Positions 26,289-34,992 of a stretch of 51,820 nucleotides of DNA are shown piece by piece (the first letter of the stretch is position 1; every line of letters begins with the position of its first letter). This DNA comes from Verrucomicrobiota bacterium. Lineage in GTDB: Bacteria; Verrucomicrobiota; Verrucomicrobiia; Opitutales; Opitutaceae. A program made the position numbers and the translations under genes. The stretch covers positions 1 through 51,820 of the forward strand of contig JAUWBD010000007.1 of the NCBI GenBank assembly GCA_030605125.1, given 5' to 3'. The notes under the pieces were generated by a model, which was not told the DNA's origin, did not search any database, and was given only the letters and a program-made list of their open reading frames with translations.

Positions 26289-28580
26289 ATGTCCTACGGT
26301 CACTTCCAAACCGACGGCACCTACACCGTCACCACGCCGCGCACGCCCGATGCGTGGCCGAATTTTCTCTTCAATCTCGGCTACAACCGCTCCGTCTCCC
26401 AGACCGGCCAGGGCGCGGCCGCCCGCGCCAAGCCGGTGCGCCGCGAAATCAACCGGCCCGGGCGCTACTTCTACCTGAAGAACCACGCCACCGGCGCGGT
26501 GTGGAACCCCAATCACGTGCCGATGTGCTCCGCGCTCGATTCCTACGAATGCGACCACGCGCTCGGCCACACCGAGATACGCTCCGTCGCGCACGGCGTC
26601 GCCAGCACCTTGACCACCTTTTTGCCCGAGGAGGGCCTGCACGAGCTCTGGCTCTGGCGCGTCACCAACACCACCGACCGCCCGCTCACGCTCTCGCTCT
26701 ACGCCGGCCTCGCCATGATCGCCGAGAAGCCCATGGGCACCGAGGTGATGCTCGACGAGCCGAGCGGCGCCATCGTCGCCGAGACCTTCCCGGCCCACCA
26801 CCGATACGACGACGCGCTGCCGCACCTCGATCGCATCCCGCGGCAATACTGGCTCGCCAGCCGCCGCCCCGATTCGTGGACCGGCAGCGAGCGGCGTTTC
26901 TTCGGCGTCGGCGAAAGCGTCGCCCACGGGCAGGCACCCGCGATGGTGCTGGCCGAGCGCCTCGACGACACCGGCTGCGTCTGGCACACCCCGCTCGCCG
27001 TGATCGCGCACACGATCACGCTCGGCCCGGGCGAGAGCTTTTCCAACGCCTACCAGGCCGGCCAGGAGACCGATCTCGAGGCCGTGCGCGCCCACGCCGG
27101 CGCGCTCACCGTCGCCTCCGCCGAGCGGGCGCTGCAAGCCGTGCGCGCGCGCTGGGACGCCGTCCGCGAGCTCCTCCGTATCGAAACTCCCGATACAAAC
27201 ATCGACCACTTCATCAACGGCTGGGTGAAGAAGCAGATGATCTGGCAGACGGAGTGCCGCCGCAACGCCGGCGCCTACCCGATCCGCAACGTGCTCCAGG
27301 ACGCGATGGGCTACGGTTTCCTCGATCCGGCGGCCGCGCTCGGCCACGTGCGCGAGATGCTCGGGCTCCAGCGGCGCGACGGCTCGGTGGACCAATGGGT
27401 GATGGCCCACCCCAGCCTGCCCAAGCATCCCTTCACCCAACTGCACCACAACGACGGTCCGGTCTGGCTCGTGCTCTGCACGCTCGTCCTCGTGCGGCAG
27501 GCCGGCGAGGAGCGTTTCCTCGACGAGCTGGTCCCCTACTCCGACGGCGGCTCCGGGACGGTGTTCGAACACCTGTGCCGCGCGGTCGCCCACCTCGCCG
27601 CCGACCGCGGCCGCCACGGGCTCTGCCGCATGCACGACGGCGACTGGACCGACCCCATCAACGGCCCCGGCCGCAAGGGCGAGGGCGAGACGGTCTGGCT
27701 CTCGCAAGGCCTCCTCCACGTCGCCAAGGAGCTGCGCGCCCTGCGCCGCGTGGAGGCCGACGCGCCGCTCGCGCGCTCGCTCGATGCCCTCGTCGCGGAG
27801 CTCGACGACGCCATCAACCGCGCCTGGAACGGCGAGTGGTTCACCTACGGCTACGACGACGAGGGCGTGCCCTACGGCGTGCCTGGCGACGAGCAGGGCG
27901 CGGTTTTCCTCAACGCCCAGACCTGGGCGCTGATCAGCGGCTGCGCCCGCGGCGAGCGGCAGACGAAGGTCATGGCCACGATCGACCGCATCGACTCCGA
28001 CTGCGGCCCGCGCATCAGCTGGCCGCCCTTCACGCGGTGGAACGCCCGCGTCGGCCGCGTGAGCGTGAAGCGCGCCGGCACCTCCGAGAACGGCGCGGTG
28101 TATTGCCACGGCGCGGTCTTCAAGGCCTTCGCCGACGCCCGGCTCGGCGACGCCGACCGCGCGCTCGACTCGCTGGTGAAGATCATGCCGACCAACCCGA
28201 AGAACCCGCCGGAGAAAAACCTCCAGGCGCCGATCTTTCTCCCCAATTCGTATTTCGGCATCGATACGCACGCCGCCTTCGGCGAGTCCACGCTCAACCA
28301 CGAGACCGGCACCGCCTCCTGGTTTTTCATGACGATCGTGGAGGAGTTGCTCGGCCTGCGCGCCACCACCGAGGGACTCACGCTGCGCCCGCTGCTGCCC
28401 ACCGGCTGGCCCGGCTACAAGCTCTCCCGCACCTGGGGCGGCGCGCGTTACCACATCACCGTCGAGGGCTACCGCCGGGGCGCGCGGCCGCGCATCGTCT
28501 GCAACGGCGCGGTGCTCGAGGGCGACCTGCTCCCGCGCGGCGCGGGCGCCACCTTCGAGGTGCGCGTGAGCTACCCGTGA
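26289..28580 (+). CDS. GH94-family glycoside phosphorylase (cellobiose/chitobiose phosphorylase-like)
   Basis: Inverting disaccharide phosphorylase of GH94. It splits a beta-linked disaccharide with phosphate into a sugar 1-phosphate and a monosaccharide in the cytosol. The 763 residues show the N-terminal beta-sandwich (YGHFQTDGTYTVTTPRTP, YFYLKNHATGAVWNP) and an (alpha/alpha)6 barrel with RNAGAYPIRNVLQDAMGY. The catalytic segment GDWTDPING has D452 and D455; in related enzymes DWND carries the general acid. A conserved C-terminal part, SYFGIDTHAAFGESTLNHETGTASW, follows. There is no signal peptide. The exact disaccharide is not readable. ATG 26289 starts at the family N-terminus. It is translationally coupled to the transporter. 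Confidence 0.92.
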   Translation: MSYGHFQTDGTYTVTTPRTPDAWPNFLFNLGYNRSVSQTGQGAAARAKPVRREINRPGRYFYLKNHATGAVWNPNHVPMCSALDSYECDHALGHTEIRSVAHGVASTLTTFLPEEGLHELWLWRVTNTTDRPLTLSLYAGLAMIAEKPMGTEVMLDEPSGAIVAETFPAHHRYDDALPHLDRIPRQYWLASRRPDSWTGSERRFFGVGESVAHGQAPAMVLAERLDDTGCVWHTPLAVIAHTITLGPGESFSNAYQAGQETDLEAVRAHAGALTVASAERALQAVRARWDAVRELLRIETPDTNIDHFINGWVKKQMIWQTECRRNAGAYPIRNVLQDAMGYGFLDPAAALGHVREMLGLQRRDGSVDQWVMAHPSLPKHPFTQLHHNDGPVWLVLCTLVLVRQAGEERFLDELVPYSDGGSGTVFEHLCRAVAHLAADRGRHGLCRMHDGDWTDPINGPGRKGEGETVWLSQGLLHVAKELRALRRVEADAPLARSLDALVAELDDAINRAWNGEWFTYGYDDEGVPYGVPGDEQGAVFLNAQTWALISGCARGERQTKVMATIDRIDSDCGPRISWPPFTRWNARVGRVSVKRAGTSENGAVYCHGAVFKAFADARLGDADRALDSLVKIMPTNPKNPPEKNLQAPIFLPNSYFGIDTHAAFGESTLNHETGTASWFFMTIVEELLGLRATTEGLTLRPLLPTGWPGYKLSRTWGGARYHITVEGYRRGARPRIVCNGAVLEGDLLPRGAGATFEVRVSYP

Positions 28581-30052
28581 GCGCTCCGGGCACGGTCGCG
28601 GACGAGGCGGCGCGGGCGGCCGCGCCCTCGCCGGTCGGCGGCGTGGCCGCGGCCGATCGCGTGCCCGTGGGCGAGAAGCTCGCCTATGGCTCCGGCCAGT
28701 TCGCGGCCAACCTGATGAACAACACCACCGGCAGCTTCATGCTGCCGGTCTTCGTCGTCACGCTCGGCGTCTCGCCCGCGTTGGTGAGCTTCCTCGACAT
28801 GGTTTACCGTATTTGGGACGCCATTACGGACATGCTCATGGGCTGGCTCTCCGACAACACGCGGAGCCGCTGGGGCCGCCGCCGCCCCTACGTGTTTGGC
28901 GGCGCGCTGCTCGCCGCGTTGTGGATGCCAGTCATCTGGCTGCTCGACCGCGACTGGAGCCTGCCCGCCGTCGTGGGCTGGATGATCGGCGCGCAGCTCG
29001 TGATGTTCGCCTGCACCACGATCTGGAACATCCCCTACCAGAGCATGCTGCTCGAGATCAGCCCGAGCAGCGTGGAGCGCACCAACGTCGCCGCCATGCG
29101 CGGCTATTTCAGCAAGATCGGCTGGTTCGTGATCGGCTGGCTCTGGTATCTCACGCAGCTGCCGGCCTTCGCCGATCCGGCGACGGGCAAGCCCGACACG
29201 CTCAAGGGCGCGCTCGCCGTCACCTGCGCCGCCGCGCTGCTGGTCGCGATCATCGGCGTGTTGCCGGCGGTCTTCGGGCGCGAGCGCTACTATGCCAAGG
29301 TGGCCGCGCAGGAGAAGGTGCCGCTGCTGAAAAACATCCGCCTCACCTTCCGAAACCGCCCGTTCCTGCACCTCTCGCTGCTCACGCTGCTCTTCACGCT
29401 CGGCACGCTGGCGGTGGACAACCTCGCGTTCTTCGCGCGGCTTTACCACGTGTGCGGCGGCGACCAGCAGCTCGCGGCCAAGCTCACCGGGCTGAGCGGC
29501 ACCGTCTCGGCGCTCGTGGGCCTCGCGGCCATCCCCGTGTTCCAAGCGATCGCGCGGCGCCACGGGAAACGCACCGCGCTCGTCGTCGTGATGTGCCTGT
29601 TCTTCACCTCGAGCCTCGCCACGCTGGTCACCTACCGGCCCGGGCTGCCCTACCTCACCTTGGTCAACAGCGTGCTGAGCGCGCTCGCGATGACCGCGAT
29701 ATGGGTGCTGTTGCCCTCGATGACGGGCGACGTGGTGGACCACGACGAGCTCCACACCGGCGAGCGCCGCGAGGGCGCCTTCGCGGCAATCTTTTCGTGG
29801 ATCTACAAGTTCTCGTTCTCGGTCTCGCTGGCCGTCTCCGGCCTGCTGGTGATGTGGGCCGGTTACGACGCGAAGCTCGGGGCGGCCCAGCCGGCGGAGG
29901 TCGTTTTCAGCATCCGGATGCTGCTCGCCTTCGTGCCGGCGCTCTTCATCGGCGTCGCGATCGTGCTCGCCGCGCGCTTCCCGCTCACCCCCGCGCGCAT
30001 GGCGGAGATTCGCTCGGCGCTCGAGGCGCGGCGCGGTCGGGTGTGCGGCTGA
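28577..30052 (+). CDS. GPH-type (MFS) sugar:cation symporter
   Basis: Glycoside-pentoside-hexuronide family secondary transporter, 491 residues with about 12 hydrophobic helices. Family signatures are visible: YRIWDAITDMLMGWLSDNTRSRWGRRRPY (recognised by DAITD and GRRRPY) and NIPYQSML. The cytoplasmic VPLLKNIRLTFRNRPF loop and DVVDHDELHTGERREGAF (core DHDE and GERREG) are also present. The start is GTG at 28577, sharing a GTGA overlap with the stop of the GH94 gene, so translation is likely coupled. It presumably imports the disaccharide cleaved by that enzyme. Confidence 0.9.
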   Translation: MSAPGTVADEAARAAAPSPVGGVAAADRVPVGEKLAYGSGQFAANLMNNTTGSFMLPVFVVTLGVSPALVSFLDMVYRIWDAITDMLMGWLSDNTRSRWGRRRPYVFGGALLAALWMPVIWLLDRDWSLPAVVGWMIGAQLVMFACTTIWNIPYQSMLLEISPSSVERTNVAAMRGYFSKIGWFVIGWLWYLTQLPAFADPATGKPDTLKGALAVTCAAALLVAIIGVLPAVFGRERYYAKVAAQEKVPLLKNIRLTFRNRPFLHLSLLTLLFTLGTLAVDNLAFFARLYHVCGGDQQLAAKLTGLSGTVSALVGLAAIPVFQAIARRHGKRTALVVVMCLFFTSSLATLVTYRPGLPYLTLVNSVLSALAMTAIWVLLPSMTGDVVDHDELHTGERREGAFAAIFSWIYKFSFSVSLAVSGLLVMWAGYDAKLGAAQPAEVVFSIRMLLAFVPALFIGVAIVLAARFPLTPARMAEIRSALEARRGRVCG

Positions 30053-30067
30053 AGGGCGGAGACGGGC

Positions 30068-31633
30068 TCAGCGGACGGCCTCGCGCAGGGCCGGCGAGAG
30101 CTGGTCGAGCCACTCGGTGATGCGCACCGCATGCGGACCGCGGGCGCGGGCGAGCCGATCCGCGGCAAGGCCGTGCCAGACGACGGCGCGCGCCGCCGCG
30201 ACGAGCGGGTCGGCGGGCGTCTGCGCGAGCAGGGTGCCGGTGAGGCCGGCGAGCAAATCGCCGCTGCCGCCGCGCCCGAGCACGGGGCCGCCGAAAAAGC
30301 TGTGATACACCAGACCGCCCGCGCCGGCGGTCTCGATACGCGTCAGCGGGCCTTTGCGAATGACCACCGCGCCGGGTGGAAGCGCGTCGGCGATGCGCGA
30401 ATATTCTCCGCCGTGCGGCGTGAGGACGCGGGCCGCGCGGCCGGCGGCGATGATCTCGGGCTGGAGCGCGTCGGCGTCGATGACCAACGGATGCGGCGAG
30501 AGCGCGGCGATCTCGGCGGCGAGCGCGAGCGTCTCGCGTTCGCGCCCGAGACCGGGCCCGAGCACGACGGAGCCGGCGCGCTCGAAGGCGGCGCGCACGA
30601 GGTGCAGGCCCTCGAGCGCGAGGCCGCCGTCGGGCGTCTCGGGGAGGCCCAGCCAGATCGCCTCGGGCACGCGCGCGGCGAAGGAGGGCACGAGCGACTC
30701 GGGAACGGCGGCGGTGACGAGACCCGCGCCGGATTGGAGCGCGGAGAGCGTGGCCATCAGCGCTGCGCCGGGAAAGCGGCGCGAGCCCGCGACGACGAGC
30801 GGGTGGCCGTGGTGACGTTTGTCGGCCCGCGGATCGCGCAGGCCGCCGAGCGGCGCAAGCACGCGCTCCGTCAGCACCCAATCCCGCCCCGCCTCCACCC
30901 CGAGATTGTCACCAATCTGGTGACAATCTCCGCTAGCCGCAGCCGCCTCGGCCCCCGAGCCATTGTCACCAATTTGGTGACAATCTCGCGAGGGCGGCGG
31001 GGTGAAGAAGCCGAGGTCGAGGAAGCGAATGCGGCCGGCGGAGGGGAGGCTGAGCAGCGGGGTCTTCGCGATGCCGGTCGCGTAGGTGAAGTCGGCGCGG
31101 AAGGCGTCGGGCGCATCGAGCCCGCTCGGCAGATCCACCGCGGCGCGGAGCCGAATCGGGTGGGCGTTGACCCGCGCCAGCAGGCGGGCGACGGGTTCCG
31201 ACAAAGGCGGGCGAAATTGGAAACCGAAGACGCCGTCGAGACAGAGATCGTAGCTCGCCGCCCAATCGCGTCCATCGGCGCGGACCGGCCGCGCAAAGCC
31301 CGCCACCGCGTGCAAGGCCCGCGAGGCGAGCGGACGCAGCGAGCGTTCGCCGAAGGGGAAAACCACATCGACGACGAGCGCCGGGTGGCGCTCCCGAAGC
31401 AGCGCGGCGGCGAGGAGCGCGTCGCCGCCGTTGTGGCCCTTGCCGACGAGCACGAGCACGCGCGGGGCGGCGGGCCAGACGCCAATCTCCTCGAAGTCCT
31501 TGGCGACGTTGTCGGCGAGAGCGCGGGCGGCGGCCTGCATCGCGGCCCATTCGCGGGTCTCGTCGCCGCCGAAGAGCGCGGCCTCGAAGGCGCCGGCCTC
31601 GGCGCAGCTCAGGATGGGATAGGCACCGTGCAT
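30068..31633 (-). CDS. nnrD: Bifunctional NAD(P)H-hydrate epimerase / ADP-dependent dehydratase
   Basis: Fused metabolite-repair enzyme. The N-terminal NnrE domain (about 1-210) epimerises damaged NAD(P)HX, and the C-terminal NnrD domain (about 250-521) dehydrates the S form using ADP. Visible motifs are VLVGKGHNGGDAL (61-73), AVDLPSGLDA (165-174), KRHHGHPLVVAGS, LTPHGGEYSRI and GRGGSGDLLAGLTG. The length of 521 is near normal. The interdomain linker carries two copies of DCHQIGDN (217-224 and 236-243), encoded by palindromic DNA repeats, which the family does not normally have. The repeats are in frame, so activity is probably kept. Convergent with the symporter gene. Confidence 0.95.
   Translation of the reverse strand: MHGAYPILSCAEAGAFEAALFGGDETREWAAMQAAARALADNVAKDFEEIGVWPAAPRVLVLVGKGHNGGDALLAAALLRERHPALVVDVVFPFGERSLRPLASRALHAVAGFARPVRADGRDWAASYDLCLDGVFGFQFRPPLSEPVARLLARVNAHPIRLRAAVDLPSGLDAPDAFRADFTYATGIAKTPLLSLPSAGRIRFLDLGFFTPPPSRDCHQIGDNGSGAEAAAASGDCHQIGDNLGVEAGRDWVLTERVLAPLGGLRDPRADKRHHGHPLVVAGSRRFPGAALMATLSALQSGAGLVTAAVPESLVPSFAARVPEAIWLGLPETPDGGLALEGLHLVRAAFERAGSVVLGPGLGRERETLALAAEIAALSPHPLVIDADALQPEIIAAGRAARVLTPHGGEYSRIADALPPGAVVIRKGPLTRIETAGAGGLVYHSFFGGPVLGRGGSGDLLAGLTGTLLAQTPADPLVAAARAVVWHGLAADRLARARGPHAVRITEWLDQLSPALREAVR
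30902..30930. repeat. intragenic palindromic repeat, copy 1
   Basis: A perfect inverted repeat with 13-base arms (GAGATTGTCACCA / TGGTGACAATCTC) and a 3-base centre lies within the linker of nnrD. In the gene's sense it encodes DCHQIGDN (residues 236-243). Its sense-strand 26-mer matches copy 2 at all but one base. Confidence 0.9.
30962..30987. repeat. intragenic palindromic repeat, copy 2
   Basis: An inverted repeat with 11-base arms (ATTGTCACCAA / TTGGTGACAAT, 30962-30984) extends by CTC to match the outer end of copy 1. It lies 57 bases, exactly 19 codons, from copy 1, so both encode DCHQIGDN in the nnrD frame (residues 217-224 here). The pair looks like an inserted dispersed element rather than conserved protein sequence. 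Confidence 0.9.
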
Positions 31634-31710
31634 GGCCTTGAAAAACCAGAGCGCGGAGCTGGCTTCCAGCCTGCACTTGGCACGGCGCGCGTCCCGGCAC
31701 CGCGCCGCCG

Positions 31711-33603
31711 CTATTTATCGCGCCCCCGCACGGCGAGCATCCACTCCCGGGCGGGCACGAGGTGCCGGTAGAAAAACGCCTGCATCCGGTCATCCGCCGG
31801 GACCACCCGGCGCCGACGCTCCGCCCCCTCGATCATCGCCACACCCTCCATGCGGAGCGCCAAAACCGAGGGCTCGGCCTGCCCGCTCGCCTGCAAGGTG
31901 ATCTCGGCCTTCTCCGCGCCGGCGGGCACCTCTGATTTCCCAACACGCAGCCAAGCCGGGCCATCCATCAACACGAGGGCGATCGGCCCGTCGAAGCCGT
32001 CTCGCCGCAAGGCATGGATCGTGACGGTGGCCTTTCCACCGGGGCGCAAATTCACGCTCGAAGGCTCGGCACGCAGCTCGAAATCGGGCCGCGGCGGCGA
32101 GATTCTGATCCGGTAGGCGTAGTCGTGGCCGCCGCGCCCCTGCGCGTCGCCCAGCCGCGCACGATGGATTCCAGTCACCGCAGGAGTGAAGACCAGGCGC
32201 GGGTCGGCGTGGTGGGTCGAGAGGCCGTCGCCTTTGTCCTCGCGGTCGTCGCTCATCGCCACCACCGCGCCATCCGGAGCCAGCACGTGCAACACGCCAT
32301 CGAGCGGCGAGCGCAGCCGCCGCGCCGTGACTTCGACCACAAGCGGCACGCCCGCCTCGGCCGGGAAGGAAAACTCGTCCACTTCCCCGGCGCGTTCGAT
32401 GCGGCCGTTCACCACGACCGGCGGCTCGACCGCCTGCGCGCCGCCGCCTCTTTTTTTGGGCGCCTCGCGGCATTCCGGCAGGTCGGCCGACTCGATCTCC
32501 ACCGGCCCCGTGGCGGCGAGACAGCGCCCGAGGTCGAGCTCGACCAGGCCAACCACGTTCGGGAGTCGCGCCCGCCTCGTCGGCGCGGGCAGGTTCCAGC
32601 CGTTGAGCACGAATTCCTGCTCGGTGCCCGCCGTGCCGCCGAGCGGGAAAACGCCCGCCACGAAGGGCAGCTCGCCGATGGCCACACGATACACGAAATC
32701 CTCGCGCCCGCGGTAGAGCGCATCGCGCACCAACAGCGTGTAGTCGCCGTCGGCCGGCAGCCGAAAGGCCAGCACGGGATCGGGCTGAAACCGAAAATCG
32801 TCGGCGAAGGCCAACTCGTGCCCGGCCGCGTCGAGCAAGCTCACGGTCGCCTGAAACCACCCCGGCACCGCGTCCGCCAGATACGGGATCAAGGACCGCG
32901 CGTGCACAGCCACGATTAGCCGCGCGCCCTTCTTGCCGACAAAACGAATTCGGTCGGTCTCTCCGGCGAGGATCTGGCCGTTGACCACCACGGGCGGCGC
33001 GACGCGCAGTTCGGCGTTCTCGGCCTGGGTGAGCGCGCGAGGGGAGCCCGGCTCGGGCCGCGGCATGATCGCGGTCACGGCGGGAAAGGTCGTCTCGGGC
33101 AAATCGCCCACCACGAAGACGAGCGGCGCGGACAAGCCCGCGCGCGATCTCAGCCGCAGGTCGCGCGGGCCGGGCTCGGCGTCGGGCGCGACGGCGATCT
33201 CGAGCGCGACCGCCTCCTGCAAAGCCGGCGGCAGCGCGGCCCCACCGAGGCTCGCGAGCCGGCGCTCCAGCTCGGCCACGCGCTCGGGCGCGGGCGAGTC
33301 GGCGCGTTTTTTTAGCTCCGCCAACTCCTCCTTCATTTGGTTTCGCTCCTCCGGCTTCAGCGGACGTTCGTGCCCGACCACGCGCGCGATCACGCCGCCG
33401 CCGGAGACGAATGCCTCCGCGACGCCCTGCAGTTGGCGTCCGCCCACGAACACGCGGAGCGTTTCCCCGCGCGGCGCCCCCGCCGGGTAAACGTATCCGG
33501 GCTGCGGCGTGTTTGCCGAGGGCGGCGCCGCGCCTGCCATCGCCGCGACAAATCCCCACGCGGCGACGAAGCGGAAAAAGCGAGAGAGACGAGGCGAAGG
33601 CAT
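31711..33603 (-). CDS. Secreted pre-peptidase (PPC)-type domain protein
   Basis: Exported 630-residue protein of the kind that accompanies DUF1501/DUF1549 genes in Planctomycetota and Verrucomicrobiota. A signal peptide covers about 1-26 (FFRFVAAWGFVAAMAGA). The body is beta-rich with two PPC-like modules: PPVVVNGQILAGETDRIRFV near 200 and PPVVVNGRIERAGEVDEFSF near 415. Each is followed by a segment of the LVVEV / LIVAV type and a DGDYTLLVRDALYRG-like motif. A charged helix near 80-115 resembles an insertion. No protease catalytic domain is seen. It is the third gene of the operon. Function unknown; carbohydrate or surface binding is a guess. Confidence 0.75.
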   Translation of the reverse strand: MPSPRLSRFFRFVAAWGFVAAMAGAAPPSANTPQPGYVYPAGAPRGETLRVFVGGRQLQGVAEAFVSGGGVIARVVGHERPLKPEERNQMKEELAELKKRADSPAPERVAELERRLASLGGAALPPALQEAVALEIAVAPDAEPGPRDLRLRSRAGLSAPLVFVVGDLPETTFPAVTAIMPRPEPGSPRALTQAENAELRVAPPVVVNGQILAGETDRIRFVGKKGARLIVAVHARSLIPYLADAVPGWFQATVSLLDAAGHELAFADDFRFQPDPVLAFRLPADGDYTLLVRDALYRGREDFVYRVAIGELPFVAGVFPLGGTAGTEQEFVLNGWNLPAPTRRARLPNVVGLVELDLGRCLAATGPVEIESADLPECREAPKKRGGGAQAVEPPVVVNGRIERAGEVDEFSFPAEAGVPLVVEVTARRLRSPLDGVLHVLAPDGAVVAMSDDREDKGDGLSTHHADPRLVFTPAVTGIHRARLGDAQGRGGHDYAYRIRISPPRPDFELRAEPSSVNLRPGGKATVTIHALRRDGFDGPIALVLMDGPAWLRVGKSEVPAGAEKAEITLQASGQAEPSVLALRMEGVAMIEGAERRRRVVPADDRMQAFFYRHLVPAREWMLAVRGRDK

Positions 33604-33626
33604 GGAGGAAAGAGGGCGTGAAGGGC

Positions 33627-34982
33627 TCACATGATCTCGCGCAACAAACCATGGCGCTGCGGCAGCTCGGCCAGGCTCGGCAACACCCGCACCTCGCGCC
33701 CTTCCGGGTGCGGCAAGCGCGCGGACGGGTCGATGCCGAGCTGAGCGTAGATCGTCTCGAGCAAATCGGCGGGATGCACGGGGCGCTCGATCACCTCCTC
33801 GCCGCGCGCGTCGGTCGCGCCCACGACCACGCCGCCGCGCAGCCCGCCGCCCGCGAGCAACGCGGAGAAGGCCTTGCCGTAGTGGTTGCGCCCGCCGTTC
33901 CAAGGCGCGTCGGTTTGCACCTTCGGCGTGCGGCCAAACTCGCCGCAGACCCAGACGAGGGTGGACTCGAGCAGGCCGCGCCCCGCGAGATCCTCCAGCA
34001 GCGCGCTCAGCGCGCGGTCGAGCTCCGGGAGTTTTCGGCGCATGGCCTGGAAGTGCTGCTTGTGCGTGTCCCAGCCTTTCACGTTGACCGTGACAAACGG
34101 CACCCCGCGCTCCACCAGACGCCGCGCCACGAGACAGGATTGCCCGCAGGTGTTGCGCCCGTAGCGCTCGCGCGTCGCCTCGGATTCCTGCCGCAGATCG
34201 AACACCTTTCCCGTCTCGCCGAGAATCATCTCGTAGGCCTCCTCGCCCGCCTTGTCGAAGGCCGCCAGGGCTCCGGGCGCGCGAGCGCGCAGCGCCGCTC
34301 CGAAGGTGTCCGATTCCGCCAGCAGCTCCCGCCGCTCCCGGAGACGCGCCTCGCTCAATCGGGGGGAGACGACGCCCTCCACCAAAAATCGCTCCGCCGC
34401 GGGATCGCCGCCGGTCGCGAAAGGTTTATGCCGCGGTCCCAAAAACCCCGCCTCGGAGAAACGCCCCTGCGGTTCGGTGAGCACGATGTAGGGTGGCAGC
34501 AGTCCGGAATAGCCGGCCGCTCGCCCCTTGAAGAGCGAGACCACCGCGCCGAGGTTGGGAAACACATCGCGTCCCCCGGCGGGGTGCCCCGTCTGGACGA
34601 TGTAGGCCGCGGTCTCGTGCGCGTTCACCCCGTGGGTGAGGCCGCGGATGAGCGCGTATTTGTCCGCCTGCTCCGCGAGCAGCGGCAGCAATTCGTTGAT
34701 GCGAACGCCCGGCACCTTGGTCTCGATCGGCTGGGTGAAAGGGCCGCAGTAGTCCGGCCCGGCCTCGGGCTTGGGATCGAAGGTGTCGAGATGCGCGGGC
34801 CCGCCCCAGAGCCAAATCTGGATCACCGCCCGCGCCTTCGGCGACGGCGCGGACGATGGGATCGGCGTCGGCGCGGGCTGCGCGTGGAGCCGCGGCAACA
34901 CGAGCCCGCCCGCCGCAAGCAGACCGGTGAGGATGGCTTCGCGACGCCCCATCGGGCGGAAAAGGGAGGCGGAGGAACTCAT
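33627..34982 (-). CDS. DUF1501 domain-containing exported protein
   Basis: Sulfatase/alkaline-phosphatase-fold relative of unknown activity, 451 residues. The N-terminus is Tat-like: MGRREAILTGLLAAGGLVLP with a twin arginine at about 12-13. Family signatures follow: IQIWLWGGPAHLDTFDPKP, GVNAHETAAYIVQTGHPAGG, VTVNVKGWDTHKQHFQ and STLVWVCGEFGRTPKV. It lies 10 bases downstream of the DUF1549/DUF1553 gene and 23 bases upstream of the PPC gene. Such pairs are common in planctomycetes and verrucomicrobia; their biochemical role is not established. Confidence 0.93.
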   Translation of the reverse strand: MSSSASLFRPMGRREAILTGLLAAGGLVLPRLHAQPAPTPIPSSAPSPKARAVIQIWLWGGPAHLDTFDPKPEAGPDYCGPFTQPIETKVPGVRINELLPLLAEQADKYALIRGLTHGVNAHETAAYIVQTGHPAGGRDVFPNLGAVVSLFKGRAAGYSGLLPPYIVLTEPQGRFSEAGFLGPRHKPFATGGDPAAERFLVEGVVSPRLSEARLRERRELLAESDTFGAALRARAPGALAAFDKAGEEAYEMILGETGKVFDLRQESEATRERYGRNTCGQSCLVARRLVERGVPFVTVNVKGWDTHKQHFQAMRRKLPELDRALSALLEDLAGRGLLESTLVWVCGEFGRTPKVQTDAPWNGGRNHYGKAFSALLAGGGLRGGVVVGATDARGEEVIERPVHPADLLETIYAQLGIDPSARLPHPEGREVRVLPSLAELPQRHGLLREIM

Positions 34983-34992
34983 GGAGGGAAAC

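Noticed and set aside
26220-28454. Antisense frame over the GH94 gene (744 residues)
   Set aside because: Shadow of codon bias; the GH94 signature is unambiguous on the plus strand.
30902-30987. The palindromes as a tandem transcription-factor operator
   Set aside because: They lie deep inside a coding gene, far from any start codon, and their in-frame coding and linker position fit an inserted repeat better.
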